A DNA stretch of 64,000 nucleotides from Capnocytophaga bilenii (GCF_017565765.1 NZ_JAGDYP010000002.1:186001-250000), one strand, 5' to 3'. Numbered from the stretch's first letter, positions 34,765 through 45,181 are shown. Notes: generated by a model from the letters alone, not told the origin. Numbers and translations are program-made.

Positions 34765-35508
34765 ATGGAAAATATTTTAGAAAATATAGCGGTTATTAAA
34801 AAACGTATAGCGGCGGCTTGCCAACGTGCTAATCGCAATCCTGAAGAGGTAAAACTGCTTCTTGCGACTAAAACGGTAACACCCGAACGTATCAAAGTAG
34901 CACTGAAAGCGGGCAATACGCTCATTGCCGAAAATAAAGTGCAGGAACTCAAAGAAAAATATGAAGCCTTAAAAGATACTCCTCATACGAACCATTTCAT
35001 TGGACATCTGCAAACTAACAAAATAAAAGAAATACTTCGTTATGAGGTTTCTTGTGTAGAATCTGTGGATAGATTGGATTTGGCGCAGAAATTGCATACT
35101 CGGTTAGCAGCTGAAGGGCGTGAAATGGATATCTTTATACAAGTGAACACTTCTGGTGAAGAAAGCAAATTTGGTGCACACCCCGATGAGGTTCTCACTC
35201 TTGTGCAACAAGTAGCCCAGCTGCCTACGCTGCACATCAAAGGGCTGATGACTATTGGGCTCTTTAGTGCCGAAACTGAAAAAGTACGTGTTTGCTTCCA
35301 GCTACTTAAACGCTTGCAACAAGATATTTTTGCGCTACAACTGCCTAATGTAGCTCCGCACGAACTGTCAATGGGAATGAGCAACGACCTTGAAACGGCT
35401 ATTGAAGAGGGTGCTACTATAGTGCGCGTAGGTACGGCTATCTTTGGACAACGCATTTACCCTGATAGTTATTACTGGTGCGAGTCGCAAGGGCAATGTA
35501 GTCATTAG
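34765..35508 (+). CDS. YggS-family pyridoxal phosphate homeostasis protein
   Basis: PLP-binding protein of 247 residues, alanine-racemase-like barrel without a second domain. PLP Lys36 is in LLLATKTV; GENxVQ-type AENKVQELKEKY, HFIGHLQTNK, SMGMSNDLETAI and RVGTAIFG are family signatures. It controls free PLP and amino-acid balance. It begins 93 bp after nnr. The 16 bases up to its ATG (AAAATCAAAATAAATG) recur before the next gene. Confidence 0.92.
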   Translation: MENILENIAVIKKRIAAACQRANRNPEEVKLLLATKTVTPERIKVALKAGNTLIAENKVQELKEKYEALKDTPHTNHFIGHLQTNKIKEILRYEVSCVESVDRLDLAQKLHTRLAAEGREMDIFIQVNTSGEESKFGAHPDEVLTLVQQVAQLPTLHIKGLMTIGLFSAETEKVRVCFQLLKRLQQDIFALQLPNVAPHELSMGMSNDLETAIEEGATIVRVGTAIFGQRIYPDSYYWCESQGQCSH

Positions 35509-35559
35509 TTTTTTGGATAGTCTCTTGAGATGTAATAAAAATTATTAAAATCAAAATAA

Positions 35560-38037
35560 ATGAAAATAGAAGATATTAAAGGCGATTTTAGTTATCGCGA
35601 AAACAGCATTAAATGGTTTACTTTAGAAAACTACCTTTTGGTAGTGAAAGATGAAGATCACCCTGATAAAATTGTAACGCCCTTGCTATACGTGGATAGA
35701 AAGGCGGGCAAAGCCCAAAATATAGACCGCTACGATATGGATAAGGTGCTTGTAAACCTTAATATTAATAAACCTGAATTGGGATTTGACCGTTTTGAAA
35801 ATCAATACCAAGTTATAAAAATAACCTACGGGAATATTATAGCTAATAATTCTGATGACGAAAATGCTCCTAAATGCAAAACTTTTGCTAACAATCTGAA
35901 CCCGACTTCTAAAAATGAAATTGTAGAAATTATAGAAGCTGACATCTTGGAGGCTGAAGCTAAAATCCGCATCAAACAGCCTAATCTCAATACGCTCCTT
36001 ACTGATGTATATGCCAAAGATAGTGCTCCTATATTCGTAGAAACTGAAGGTAAAATTATAGGTCCTTTTCTTATCGTAGGACAAGAAGAAGCGAATTGTT
36101 TTTCTATACAAAAATATTTGCGCAAAGATTTTTCTTTTGGTGAATATCGTATTACTAATAATACTTATGTGGAGTTCTTGCACTACAACATCAATCGCAA
36201 GTTGCACGTGGTGGGCTTTAATAGGCTTGATTTTATACAAGAAATAGATTTTAAAGATGATAAAGAAATACTAAACGAATTTGTAAGCCGAGTGAGCAAT
36301 TCTCCTGAATTGTTGAACCCTGAACAGATGCAACAATTTCTGAATTTGATAGACGAGGTACGTAATGCTAAAGAAATAAAAAACTACATAAAAGATAACA
36401 AACGCGTATACGATTTATTAGAAAAAGCTAATGAAAAACTTATTGCTGATTATAAACTTAGCAATCTTTTTCCGCAAAAAGTAAATATAGACAAAGCTAT
36501 AGAACAGCTGGAAGAACAAGAAACGAACCTGAAAAACAATATCGGTAACAAGCAAAAACAATTGGAAAAACTGCAAAATGATATTGTAGAAATGGAGGAA
36601 CGCGTGGCGAACCTAAAGGAAGAAACCCAAAAGAAAATTGCTGAACAGGAAGAAATTATAGCCCAAGAACTCAAAGACTTACGCGAAAACCGAGAAGCTA
36701 TTAGGCAACAAGTAAAAGAGGAAATAAAAGAAGAGGAACAAACCCTTGTACAACTACGCCAAGAAAAAGAAGACCTTACAGTAATTGTTAATAGCCTGCA
36801 ACAACAAAACAAAAAAACGCAAAAAGATAGCTACCAAGAGCTGCTGAATATCATTCGCAACAAAAAGTACTTTGATATTTTTAGCGGTAAAGAACTTGCT
36901 GACCTACAGGAAGAACAACAACCTACATTTATTAATTTTTCGGTAACTGACCAATACCAAGAATACCAAGAATACCGCGATAAAATAAAAGAAATACTCG
37001 GCAAAAACGGGCGTAATTTTGACAGTCATTTTGTGGATAACCTCCTGATAGCGATTCACCAAAATACGCTCACTATTCTTGCAGGGCTACCCGGTACGGG
37101 AAAAACGAGCCTTGCGCGCTTGCTTACCCAAATATTAGCCCCCAAAGAGCGTGTAACCGAAGTATCGGTAAGCAGAGGCTGGTCGTCCCCCAAAGACCTT
37201 ATAGGTTTTCAGAACCCACTTACCAATAAGTTTCATTCAGCCCCTACTGGAGTGTATGAGCTCTTGCAACAGCTGAACTACGAGGTAGAAAACAATACCT
37301 ATCTGGCATCGCCATTGGCATACATCATCTTGGATGAAGCTAACTTGAGCCCTATAGAGCACTATTGGTCTAACTTCTATAACCTTACCGACTCATATGC
37401 ACAGCAAGACCATTGTCTTTCTATACAATTGGGCAACAACCATACGCTGCAGTATGCTAACAACTTGCGATTTATAGCTACTATCAATTACGACTATACC
37501 ACTGAAGCCCTCTCGCCCCGTGTGATAGACCGTACTAATATTATCCAACTGCCCGAAATGAATCACTCGGTGAGTTTCATTACCAAAGAAGAAGTAGAAA
37601 CGCTGAAAATTTCGTTTGAAAAGTGCATTGCTTTTTTCCAGCTGTTGGATTTTCAAACCGCTCCTAACCTTGATATTTCTTTCAGTGACGAAAATACTGA
37701 AATATTCCGTGAGATAAAAGAAGTATTTAAAAAGCTACGCCTTCCTATAAGTTATAGGGTAGAGTTGGGGATTAAGCGTTATTGCAATATGTCTAAATAC
37801 ATAGATGACCTAAACGAAAACATATTGCTGGACTATGCTATTGCGCAACGCCTCTTGCCAATGATAAACGTACAAGGCGAGAACCAAAAAGCTCATATAG
37901 ATAGGCTTTCACGTATTTTTAGTGAGAACAGGCTAAGAGTATCTGAAAAGATATTGGATAAAATTATAGAAATAGGCGAAAATAATGAAATATTAGGAGG
38001 TAACTACAGTTACTTCTTAACCTTATCGTATGCTTAG
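35560..38037 (+). CDS. McrB-like AAA+ NTPase with long coiled coil (defence)
   Basis: An 825-residue protein. Residues 1-240 are an unrecognised N-terminal region, 308-420 a charged coiled coil, and about 480-825 an AAA+ domain of the McrB clade: Walker A GLPGTGKTS (509-517), GWSSPKDLIGFQNP after it, Walker B YIILDEANLSPIEHYW (588-603), sensor-like TINYDYTTEALSPRVIDR (641-658). The Asn-Thr-Ala-Asp GTP-specificity motif of classic McrB is replaced by NYDYTTE, so the nucleotide may be ATP. It overlaps the following PD-(D/E)XK gene by 8 bp. Together they look like a two-component, McrBC-type restriction system related to the coiled-coil McrB group. Target unknown. Confidence 0.85.
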   Translation: MKIEDIKGDFSYRENSIKWFTLENYLLVVKDEDHPDKIVTPLLYVDRKAGKAQNIDRYDMDKVLVNLNINKPELGFDRFENQYQVIKITYGNIIANNSDDENAPKCKTFANNLNPTSKNEIVEIIEADILEAEAKIRIKQPNLNTLLTDVYAKDSAPIFVETEGKIIGPFLIVGQEEANCFSIQKYLRKDFSFGEYRITNNTYVEFLHYNINRKLHVVGFNRLDFIQEIDFKDDKEILNEFVSRVSNSPELLNPEQMQQFLNLIDEVRNAKEIKNYIKDNKRVYDLLEKANEKLIADYKLSNLFPQKVNIDKAIEQLEEQETNLKNNIGNKQKQLEKLQNDIVEMEERVANLKEETQKKIAEQEEIIAQELKDLRENREAIRQQVKEEIKEEEQTLVQLRQEKEDLTVIVNSLQQQNKKTQKDSYQELLNIIRNKKYFDIFSGKELADLQEEQQPTFINFSVTDQYQEYQEYRDKIKEILGKNGRNFDSHFVDNLLIAIHQNTLTILAGLPGTGKTSLARLLTQILAPKERVTEVSVSRGWSSPKDLIGFQNPLTNKFHSAPTGVYELLQQLNYEVENNTYLASPLAYIILDEANLSPIEHYWSNFYNLTDSYAQQDHCLSIQLGNNHTLQYANNLRFIATINYDYTTEALSPRVIDRTNIIQLPEMNHSVSFITKEEVETLKISFEKCIAFFQLLDFQTAPNLDISFSDENTEIFREIKEVFKKLRLPISYRVELGIKRYCNMSKYIDDLNENILLDYAIAQRLLPMINVQGENQKAHIDRLSRIFSENRLRVSEKILDKIIEIGENNEILGGNYSYFLTLSYA

Positions 38038-39697
38038 GATTTTTGAAACTCATAATGACGGCAAACGCGAAGTGTTGCCCGAAGAGGGAGTCTTCAACGT
38101 TCTTGAATTAGGACTCTACGAACTGCACTACCTGCCCAATGAGATAAAACCCATACAGGCGAGTGTGGAAGGCACCCCTATACCTTCTGCCTACCTACGT
38201 ATGGAAGACAATACCTTTATATTTGCTGAAAATAGATATTTTGAAGATTTTTTTGGCGGTATAACCCTCCTTATTGATGGGAATACTTTTGCAATAAACG
38301 TACGTATAGGGAAACTGAAACTCTCGGAAATAGAAGATCTTTTTGCCTACCTATGGCGCAAAGAAGAGCGATTTTTAGATGCCTTTTACGCCAAGAACAG
38401 CAATATAGAAGTACGCCAAAAGCAAAGCGAAATTACCCAAATTACTAATTTTTTCTCCTTTGTAAACACGTTTGTAAGCGTTTTGGAAAAGTTGTTGCCT
38501 TATTTTGAAAAACAACCCCACTTTGTACTTCGCAAGAAGAATACAATGCTCCCTTTCAACTCTAATAAAATGAGCCCTAACGCTATACAATGGATACTCA
38601 ACAACTTGGACGAAATACAATTTGACGAATCTTATAAGGGGCATTACAAGGCTATACAAATAAAAGACCGCTATGGGCTGATAGATAACATCAGTACAGA
38701 AGTGGAAACCAAAGATTTCAATACCTATGAAAACCAAGTGATAATGGGTGCTTTTTTTATCATTATCAAAAGGCTAAAGGCACTAAAGAGAGATATAGAA
38801 ATAAAATCTAATATCAGGAATACGAGTTTTGATGCTGATAAATACGTGGACTTTAAAGACCTTCGCCGCTTGCCTTTCATCAGATTGCTGGACGAGGCTA
38901 TGGCGGTGGAACGCAAGGTGCGAGTGCTTGAACGCCGCTATAGCAGTATTTTTGCCAATGTATCGCCCAAGATAGAAAAACCTGTGCTTACCTCTATCTT
39001 CAGCCAGAAGCCTCACTACAAACGTGCTTATGAGCTTATCAAAAACTTGGGCAATTATAAATCTGTACAGATAGGGCAATCTAAACTGCTAAATATTAGC
39101 AAGCTGAGCAAGCTGTACGAGCTTTACAACCTCTTCCAAATAATAGATACTATTAAGGCAAGTCTTAAGCTATCACTCTTCAGAGTAGATAACGTTTGGA
39201 AAAAAGAAGAGCCCGTGATTGAAAAAATGGCTTTTACCAACGATGACTTTGAGGTTAATTTGTATTACGACCACAAGTATTACGGCGAGGGTGTGGGCTA
39301 TAACGACACCTTATTGAGACGCATAGATAAAGACAAGGACGATTTTTATCAACCTGATTTTATCATAGAGATTATCAACAAAGAGCAGCACAAGCACAAG
39401 TATTACCTTTTTGATGCTAAATACTCTATACTAAAGAATGTGCGAACCATACACTTGCCCAGCTTGGAGAAGAAATATTTGGTACGCACGGGTATTTATG
39501 GTAGCAGAAACCGAAAAATAAGTGGATTGTACGCCCTCTTTCCTGACACGCAAGGTGAAAAAGTAGTGGAACACCCTTATTACGAACCTAATATAGGGCT
39601 TATAGCCTCTAAACCTATGGTGGAAGATGAACTTAGGACGTGTATACACAATATTTTGCGCGAAAACTTGCATTTAGAGTTTGTGCAAATGAAGTAA
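38030..39697 (+). CDS. McrC-like nuclease subunit with DUF2357 and PD-(D/E)XK domain
   Basis: A 555-residue partner of the AAA+ protein. The N-terminal half is beta-rich, followed by TYENQVIMGAFFIIIKRLK (232-250), the DUF2357 signature in which YEN precedes a helix. The C-terminal nuclease has YQPDFIIEI (440-448; Pro442-Asp443) and LFDAKYS (460-466; Asp462-x-Lys464), a complete PD-(D/E)XK core, then a long closing segment rich in Lys, Arg and Tyr. In McrBC systems the C subunit cuts DNA on NTP-driven translocation by B. The 8-bp overlap implies translational coupling. No methylase is nearby, so it may target modified DNA (type IV style). Confidence 0.85.
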   Translation: MLRIFETHNDGKREVLPEEGVFNVLELGLYELHYLPNEIKPIQASVEGTPIPSAYLRMEDNTFIFAENRYFEDFFGGITLLIDGNTFAINVRIGKLKLSEIEDLFAYLWRKEERFLDAFYAKNSNIEVRQKQSEITQITNFFSFVNTFVSVLEKLLPYFEKQPHFVLRKKNTMLPFNSNKMSPNAIQWILNNLDEIQFDESYKGHYKAIQIKDRYGLIDNISTEVETKDFNTYENQVIMGAFFIIIKRLKALKRDIEIKSNIRNTSFDADKYVDFKDLRRLPFIRLLDEAMAVERKVRVLERRYSSIFANVSPKIEKPVLTSIFSQKPHYKRAYELIKNLGNYKSVQIGQSKLLNISKLSKLYELYNLFQIIDTIKASLKLSLFRVDNVWKKEEPVIEKMAFTNDDFEVNLYYDHKYYGEGVGYNDTLLRRIDKDKDDFYQPDFIIEIINKEQHKHKYYLFDAKYSILKNVRTIHLPSLEKKYLVRTGIYGSRNRKISGLYALFPDTQGEKVVEHPYYEPNIGLIASKPMVEDELRTCIHNILRENLHLEFVQMK

Positions 39698-39699
39698 TG

Positions 39700-39724
39700 C
39701 CCTCATAATAGCTTACGATGAGGG
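39700..39724 (+). terminator. Weak terminator-like hairpin after the McrBC-like pair
   Basis: CCCTCAT, 11-nt loop, ATGAGGG: a perfect 7-bp stem just after the stop codon, but no T-run follows. The rest of the 359-bp gap to 40056 holds the rpsL promoter and leader. Confidence 0.4.
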
Positions 39725-39930
39725 AATGATAGCTATATGGTATGTACAAAATATATTTGCTTGCAGAAAATTATTTTGTGATATTTGTAACAAACTGTAT
39801 AAAGCTTCTAAAATGCGATATAAAGACGATTGTTATATAAAATATTGATAATAAACGAGTTATGAATTTATTATAAAATTGTATTTATTATAGAGTCTGA
39901 AGGGGTAAATAAATAAAGCTGCATAAGTTT

Positions 39931-39960
39931 TTTGTAATTCAAAAAAAAGTATTACTTTTG
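39931..39960 (+). promoter_or_regulatory. Promoter of the ribosomal operon (TTTG, 18 bp, TACTTTTG)
   Basis: TTTG at 39931-39934 and TACTTTTG at 39953-39960, spacing 18 bp, a clear Bacteroidota promoter. It precedes rpsL by about 95 bp. Confidence 0.75.
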
Positions 39961-40056
39961 CAGTCTGAAAATCAGCATATAGAACTGCGATAGGTGCAGG
40001 GGGCTATGCTAAAAAGGCAAGTAAACAAATAAAATTAATATATAGTATTGTAAATT
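39961..40056 (+). promoter_or_regulatory. Structured leader of rpsL
   Basis: Outer arms AGCATATAG (39974-39982) and CTATGCT (40004-40010) pair with one bulged base, and an inner CTGC/GCAG hairpin (39985-39999) sits between them. A small branched leader like this could bind a ribosomal protein (S7 or S12) for feedback; that is inference. Confidence 0.4.
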
Positions 40057-40470
40057 ATGCCAACAATTTCACAATTAGTACGAAAAGGAAGAACCAGAAT
40101 TACCAAGAAGAGTAAATCGGTGGCTTTGGATTCGTGCCCACAACGTAGAGGCGTATGTACTCGTGTATATACCACAACGCCTAAGAAGCCGAACTCTGCA
40201 ATGCGTAAAGTAGCGCGTGTACGTTTGACTAATGGCAATGAGGTGAACGCATACATCCCTGGTGAAGGACACAACCTCCAAGAGCACTCGATAGTATTGG
40301 TACGAGGCGGAAGGGTAAAAGATTTACCAGGTGTTAGATACCACATAGTGCGCGGGGCGCTAGATACTGCTGGAGTAGCAGGACGTACGCAACGCCGCTC
40401 TAAATACGGTGCGAAACGCCCTAAACCAGGACAAGCCGCTGCAGCACCAGCTAAAGGTAAGAAAAAGTAA
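40057..40470 (+). CDS. rpsL: 30S ribosomal protein S12
   Basis: 137 residues. It sits at the decoding centre. [18 protein letters not shown] and [15 protein letters not shown] contain the two conserved Lys regions tied to streptomycin resistance; both have wild-type Lys. It opens the rpsL-rpsG-fusA-rpsJ run. The tail [12 protein letters not shown] is a lineage-specific extension. Confidence 0.98.
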   Translation: MPTISQLVRKGRTRITKKSKSVALDSCPQRRGVCTRVYTTTPKKPNSAMRKVARVRLTNGNEVNAYIPGEGHNLQEHSIVLVRGGRVKDLPGVRYHIVRGALDTAGVAGRTQRRSKYGAKRPKPGQAAAAPAKGKKK

Positions 40471-40502
40471 TTTAACACACAAAATCTTTTAACTAAAAAG
40501 AA

Positions 40503-40979
40503 ATGAGAAAAAGACAGGCTAAAAAGCGCCCACTTTTACCAGATCCGAAGTTTAACGACCAGTTGGTAACGCGTTTTGTGAACAACTTGATGTGGGATGG
40601 TAAGAAATCAGTGGCTTTTAAAGTATTCTACGATGCACTTGACATTGTAGAACAAAAGAAAAATAACGATGAAAAATCGGCGTTGGAGGTATGGAAAGAT
40701 GCGCTAAGCAACGTAATGCCTCACGTGGAAGTACGCTCACGCCGTGTGGGTGGAGCTACTTACCAAATACCTATGCAAATTCGCCCAGACCGCAAAGTGT
40801 CTATGGCAATGAAATGGCTCATTGGATATGCACGTAAGCGCAATGAAAAATCTATGGCACAGAAATTGGCTGCTGAGATTATTTCGGCTTCAAAAGAGGA
40901 AGGTGCAGCTGTAAAGAAGAAAATGGATACACACCGTATGGCTGAGGCTAACAAAGCCTTCTCACACTTTAGATTTTAA
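40503..40979 (+). CDS. rpsG: 30S ribosomal protein S7
   Basis: 158 residues, full length. It nucleates assembly of the small-subunit head and contacts E-site t[20 protein letters not shown] and [19 protein letters not shown] are family hallmarks. It lies 32 bp after rpsL and 8 bp before fusA. Confidence 0.98.
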   Translation: MRKRQAKKRPLLPDPKFNDQLVTRFVNNLMWDGKKSVAFKVFYDALDIVEQKKNNDEKSALEVWKDALSNVMPHVEVRSRRVGGATYQIPMQIRPDRKVSMAMKWLIGYARKRNEKSMAQKLAAEIISASKEEGAAVKKKMDTHRMAEANKAFSHFRF

Positions 40980-40987
40980 TTAAAACA

Positions 40988-43108
40988 ATGAGTAGAGATT
41001 TAAAATATACAAGAAACATAGGTATTGCAGCACACATTGATGCTGGTAAAACGACTACTACAGAGCGTATTCTATTTTATACAGGTAAAACGCACAAAAT
41101 AGGGGAAGTGCACGATGGGGCTTCTACTATGGACTGGATGGAGCAAGAAGCAGAACGCGGTATTACTATCCAATCGGCAGCGACTACTTGTAAATGGAAT
41201 TTTCCTACCGAAAATGGAAAACCTACAGCTGATGCTAAGGAGTATCACTTCAACATTATAGATACTCCCGGTCACGTGGACTTTACAGTAGAGGTGAATC
41301 GCTCACTACGTGTATTGGACGGATTGGTATTCTTGTTTTCGGCAGTTGATGGTGTAGAACCACAATCTGAAACTAACTGGCGTTTGGCTGACAACTACAA
41401 AGTGCCTCGTATTGGTTTTGTAAACAAAATGGATAGACAAGGTGCTAACTTCCTAAACGTTTGCAACCAAGTGAAAGATATGCTAAAATCAAACGCGGTG
41501 CCTATCGTGTTGCCTATTGGTGATGAAGCAGACTTTAAGGGTGTTGTAGATTTGATTAAAAACCGTGCTATTGTATGGCACGAAGAAAACTCAGGTTCTA
41601 CTTTTGACGTAGTAGAAATACCTGCGGATATGAAAGAAGATGTAGCTAATTACCGCGCTCACCTTATAGAAGAGGTTGCTGGTTATGACGAAGGTCTTCT
41701 TGAGAAATTTATGGAAGATGAAAACTCTATCACAGAAGAAGAGATACACAAAGCATTGCGTGCTGCTGTAATGGATATGGCAATTATCCCAATGGTGTGT
41801 GGTTCATCTTTCAAAAACAAAGGGGTGCAATTTATGCTTGATGCTGTATGCCGCTACTTGCCTTCACCACTTGACAAAGAGGCTATTGAAGGTACTAACC
41901 CTGATACAGGTGAAGTAGCATTACGCAAACCAGCAGTAGATGCACCTTTTGCAGCATTGGCATTTAAGATTGCTACTGACCCTTATGTAGGACGCTTGGC
42001 ATTCTTCCGTGCTTACTCAGGACACTTGGATGCGGGTTCTTATGTATTGAACACTCGTTCTGGTAACAAAGAGCGTATTTCTCGTATCTACCAAATGCAC
42101 GCTAACAAGCAAAATCCTATTGAATACATTGAAGCAGGTGATATAGGGGCAGCAGTAGGTTTTAAAGATATCAAAACAGGTGATACACTTTGCGATGAGA
42201 AATATCCTATTGTACTTGAAAGTATGGTATTCCCAGATCCTGTGATTGGTATTGCAGTAGAGCCTAAAACAAAAGCAGACGTTGATAAACTAGGTATGGC
42301 ATTGGCTAAATTGGCTGAAGAAGACCCTACCTTCCAAGTGAAAACAGACCAAGCTTCTGGACAGACTATCATCTCGGGTATGGGTGAGTTGCACTTGGAT
42401 ATCATTGTAGACCGCTTGAAACGTGAGTTTAAGGTGGAAGTAAACCAAGGTCAGCCACAAGTAGAGTACAAAGAGGCGATTACAGGCAAGGCAGATCACC
42501 GTGAGGTTTATAAGAAACAAACTGGTGGTCGTGGTAAATTTGCTGACATCGTATTCCGTATGGAGCCAGCTGAGGAAGGCAAAGTGGGATTGGAATTCAT
42601 CAATGAGATAAAAGGTGGTAACATTCCTAAAGAGTATATTCCTTCAGTAGAAAAAGGTTTCAAAGAGGCTATGAAAAATGGTCCATTGGCAGGATTTGAG
42701 ATGGATGCGATGAAGATAGTTCTTATCGATGGTTCATTCCACCCTGTGGATTCGGATTCATTGTCATTTGAATTGGCTGCTAAATTGGGATACAAAGAGG
42801 CAGCACGCGCAGCGAAAGCGGTACTAATGGAGCCTATAATGAAATTGGAAGTAATTACTCCAGAAGAAAATATGGGTGATATAGTGGGTGACTTGAACCG
42901 TCGTCGTGGACAAGTGAACAATATGGACGACCGTAATGGAGCTAAAGTTATCAAAGCGTTTGTGCCACTATCAGAAATGTTTGGTTATGTAACAGCGCTT
43001 CGTACGCTTTCATCAGGACGTGCAACTTCAACAATGGAGTTTTCACACTATGCAGAGACTCCAAGTAACATTGCAGATGAAGTAATAAAAGCCGCAAGAG
43101 GCAATTAA
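40988..43108 (+). CDS. fusA: Elongation factor G
   Basis: 706 residues. This GTPase drives translocation of tRNA and mRNA. G1 is [15 protein letters not shown], switch [15 protein letters not shown]4 NKMDRQGA. Domains III-V follow, with [18 protein letters not shown] and a [20 protein letters not shown] end. All five domains look intact and the residues near the fusidic-acid pocket show no obvious oddity. It lies in the usual place between rpsG and rpsJ. Confidence 0.98.
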   Translation: MSRDLKYTRNIGIAAHIDAGKTTTTERILFYTGKTHKIGEVHDGASTMDWMEQEAERGITIQSAATTCKWNFPTENGKPTADAKEYHFNIIDTPGHVDFTVEVNRSLRVLDGLVFLFSAVDGVEPQSETNWRLADNYKVPRIGFVNKMDRQGANFLNVCNQVKDMLKSNAVPIVLPIGDEADFKGVVDLIKNRAIVWHEENSGSTFDVVEIPADMKEDVANYRAHLIEEVAGYDEGLLEKFMEDENSITEEEIHKALRAAVMDMAIIPMVCGSSFKNKGVQFMLDAVCRYLPSPLDKEAIEGTNPDTGEVALRKPAVDAPFAALAFKIATDPYVGRLAFFRAYSGHLDAGSYVLNTRSGNKERISRIYQMHANKQNPIEYIEAGDIGAAVGFKDIKTGDTLCDEKYPIVLESMVFPDPVIGIAVEPKTKADVDKLGMALAKLAEEDPTFQVKTDQASGQTIISGMGELHLDIIVDRLKREFKVEVNQGQPQVEYKEAITGKADHREVYKKQTGGRGKFADIVFRMEPAEEGKVGLEFINEIKGGNIPKEYIPSVEKGFKEAMKNGPLAGFEMDAMKIVLIDGSFHPVDSDSLSFELAAKLGYKEAARAAKAVLMEPIMKLEVITPEENMGDIVGDLNRRRGQVNNMDDRNGAKVIKAFVPLSEMFGYVTALRTLSSGRATSTMEFSHYAETPSNIADEVIKAARGN

Positions 43109-43123
43109 AAAATTGGTAATCAG

Positions 43124-43441
43124 ATGAGCAATCAACAAAAAATAAGAATAAAGTTAAAGTCATACGACCATAACTTGGTAGATAAATCGGCTGAAAAGAT
43201 TGTAAAAACAGTGAAGGCTGCAGGTGCAGCGGTAGTGGGTCCTATTCCATTGCCTACACACAAAAAAATCTTTACTGTATTGCGTTCGCCTCACGTAAAC
43301 AAAAAGGCACGTGAGCAATTTCAGCTAAGTTCGCACAAGCGTTTATTGGAAATCTACGGTGCATCGGCAAAGACAGTAGATGCGCTTATGAAGCTTGAAT
43401 TGCCAAGTGGTGTAGATATCGTAATCAAAGTGTTGGCTTAA
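43124..43441 (+). CDS. rpsJ: 30S ribosomal protein S10
   Basis: 105 residues. It is part of the small-subunit head and, in other bacteria, also NusE of antitermination. [20 protein letters not shown] and [19 protein letters not shown] are conserved. The following 175 bp before rplC hold two hairpins, so S10 may be partly uncoupled from the genes downstream. Confidence 0.98.
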   Translation: MSNQQKIRIKLKSYDHNLVDKSAEKIVKTVKAAGAAVVGPIPLPTHKKIFTVLRSPHVNKKAREQFQLSSHKRLLEIYGASAKTVDALMKLELPSGVDIVIKVLA

Positions 43442-43456
43442 CGATACTTAAAATGT

Positions 43457-43534
43457 CCCGAAACTGCGGGTTAGGGAAAAACGGAAAAAAATGATTCAGG
43501 GTTAAAAAGCCTAAGGCATTTTTTTGACCCTGAA
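43457..43534 (+). promoter_or_regulatory. Two hairpins in the rpsJ-rplC gap (attenuator candidate)
   Basis: A small hairpin CCCG/CGGG (43457-43470) is followed by TTCAGGGT/ACCCTGAA (43495-43534), whose inside AAAAAGCC-TAA-GGCATTTTTTT makes a second stem ending in seven T. The inner part has the form of an intrinsic terminator; the outer could be an alternative fold. In enterobacteria L4 controls this operon by attenuation, so a similar job is possible. Confidence 0.5.
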
Positions 43535-43616
43535 CCATTTATAATGATTAATGATTTATTGCGAATTATTAATTGTAACGAGAGAATAATAACTAATTTA
43601 ATTAATATTTAATTTT

Positions 43617-44234
43617 ATGTCTGGGTTAATTGGAAAGAAAGTAGGAATGACCAGCATTTTTGATGAGAATGGTAAAAATATACCATGTACCATCATAGAG
43701 GTAGGTCCTTGCGTAGTTACCCAAGTCAGAACCAAAGAAGTAGATGGCTATGAGGCACTTCAATTGGGTTTCGATGACAAAGCAGATAAGCGTGCAAATC
43801 AAGCGGAGCTTGGTCACTTTAAGAAGGCGGGCACGTCTGCAAAGCGAAAACTCGTTGAATTTAAAGGTTTTGACAATAACTACAAGTTGGGTGATGTAAT
43901 CACTGTGGCTTATTTTGCCGAAGGGGAGTTTGTAGATGTTACAGGTATCTCAAAAGGTAAAGGTTTTCAAGGGGTTGTACGCCGTCACGGTTTTGGAGGA
44001 GTAGGACAGACTACTCACGGGCAGCACAATCGACTAAGAGCGCCAGGTTCAGTAGGAGCATCGTCATATCCATCACGTGTATTTAAAGGTATGCGTATGG
44101 CTGGAAGAATGGGTGCAGAGAATGTAACAGTGCAAAACTTAAAGGTTTTGAAGGTGGTAGCTGAAAAGAACCTATTGGTAGTAAAAGGATGTATTCCGGG
44201 TCACAAAAACGCTTACGTAACTATTCACAAATAA
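43617..44234 (+). CDS. rplC: 50S ribosomal protein L3
   Basis: 205 residues. It binds near the 3' end of 23S rRNA and nucleates assembly. [20 protein letters not shown] opens it, and [20 protein letters not shown] holds the Gln usually methylated by PrmB. The stop overlaps the rplD start as TAATG. Confidence 0.98.
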   Translation: MSGLIGKKVGMTSIFDENGKNIPCTIIEVGPCVVTQVRTKEVDGYEALQLGFDDKADKRANQAELGHFKKAGTSAKRKLVEFKGFDNNYKLGDVITVAYFAEGEFVDVTGISKGKGFQGVVRRHGFGGVGQTTHGQHNRLRAPGSVGASSYPSRVFKGMRMAGRMGAENVTVQNLKVLKVVAEKNLLVVKGCIPGHKNAYVTIHK

Positions 44235-44863
44235 TGGAAGTAGCAGTATTAAATAAAGAAGGTAAAGAGACAGGTAGAAAGGTAACGCTTTCGGACGCTG
44301 TTTTTGGTATAGAGCCTAATAATCACGTGGTATACTTGGACGTGAAACGTTACTTGGCAAACAAGCGTCAAGGTACTCACAAGGCTAAAGAGAGAAATGA
44401 GGTAGCGGGTAGTACTCGTAAAATTAAAAAGCAAAAGGGTACAGGTACAGCTCGTGCAGGTAGTGTAAAATCGCCTGTATTTGTGGGCGGAGGTCGTATA
44501 TTTGGTCCTCGTCCTAAGGATTACACACAAACGCTTACTAAGAATGTAAAACGTTTGGCACGCCGTTCGGCATTGAGTGCTAAGGTGAAAGACCAAGCGT
44601 TGGTAGTAGTAGAGGATTTGAGTTTTGCGGCTCCTAAGACTAAGGATTTTACTGCGGTGGTAAATGCTTTGGGGCTATCAGAAAAAAAATCGTTATTTGT
44701 GTTGCCAGAAGTAAATAATAACGTATATTTGTCATCTCGTAACGTAGAGAACTCACAAGTGGTAACTGCTTCGGAATTAAATACTTACCAAGTAGTGAAT
44801 GCGGCTAAGGTGGTTCTTACAGAGAGTTCGGTGGCAGTATTAGAGTCAATTTTAACAAAATAA
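44234..44863 (+). CDS. rplD: 50S ribosomal protein L4
   Basis: 209 residues from the ATG that overlaps the rplC stop; a longer in-frame start at 44189 lies inside rplC and is rejected. The extended loop [20 protein letters not shown] lines the exit tunnel. In other bacteria free L4 represses this operon. Confidence 0.97.
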   Translation: MEVAVLNKEGKETGRKVTLSDAVFGIEPNNHVVYLDVKRYLANKRQGTHKAKERNEVAGSTRKIKKQKGTGTARAGSVKSPVFVGGGRIFGPRPKDYTQTLTKNVKRLARRSALSAKVKDQALVVVEDLSFAAPKTKDFTAVVNALGLSEKKSLFVLPEVNNNVYLSSRNVENSQVVTASELNTYQVVNAAKVVLTESSVAVLESILTK

Positions 44864-44871
44864 GAAGAACA

Positions 44872-45159
44872 ATGGGCGTATTAATAAAACCTGTAAGTAC
44901 AGAAAAGACTAATAAGGATAGCGAAGAAAGAAGCTGCTATACCTTTGAAGTAGCGAAGAGCGCTAATAAGATACAGATTAAGAACGAGGTTGAAGCTGCT
45001 TATGGCGTTAAAGTGAAAGAGGTTCGTACGCTTAACTACGGGCCAAAGCGTACTACGCGTTATACTAAGACGGGCTTGCAAGTGGGCAAGACTAATGCAG
45101 TGAAGAAGGCAGTAGTACAGCTTGAAGAAGGGACTATAGATTTTTATAGTAATATATAA
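44872..45159 (+). CDS. rplW: 50S ribosomal protein L23
   Basis: 95 residues at the tunnel exit, docking site for trigger factor and SRP. LIKPVSTEKTNK opens it and YGVKVKEVRTLNYGPKRTTR is the rRNA-binding loop. It sits 8 bp after rplD. Confidence 0.97.
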   Translation: MGVLIKPVSTEKTNKDSEERSCYTFEVAKSANKIQIKNEVEAAYGVKVKEVRTLNYGPKRTTRYTKTGLQVGKTNAVKKAVVQLEEGTIDFYSNI

Positions 45160-45181
45160 AGTGTTTAACAAATAGACGAAG

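Noticed and set aside
35686-36240. 184-codon minus frame inside the AAA+ gene
   Set aside because: Rich in Phe, Ile and Tyr as expected of the complement of an A-rich gene; no start context or motif.
42088-42954. Long minus frames within fusA and open frames opposite other ribosomal genes
   Set aside because: Codon bias of highly expressed genes leaves the opposite frames open; no conserved content.
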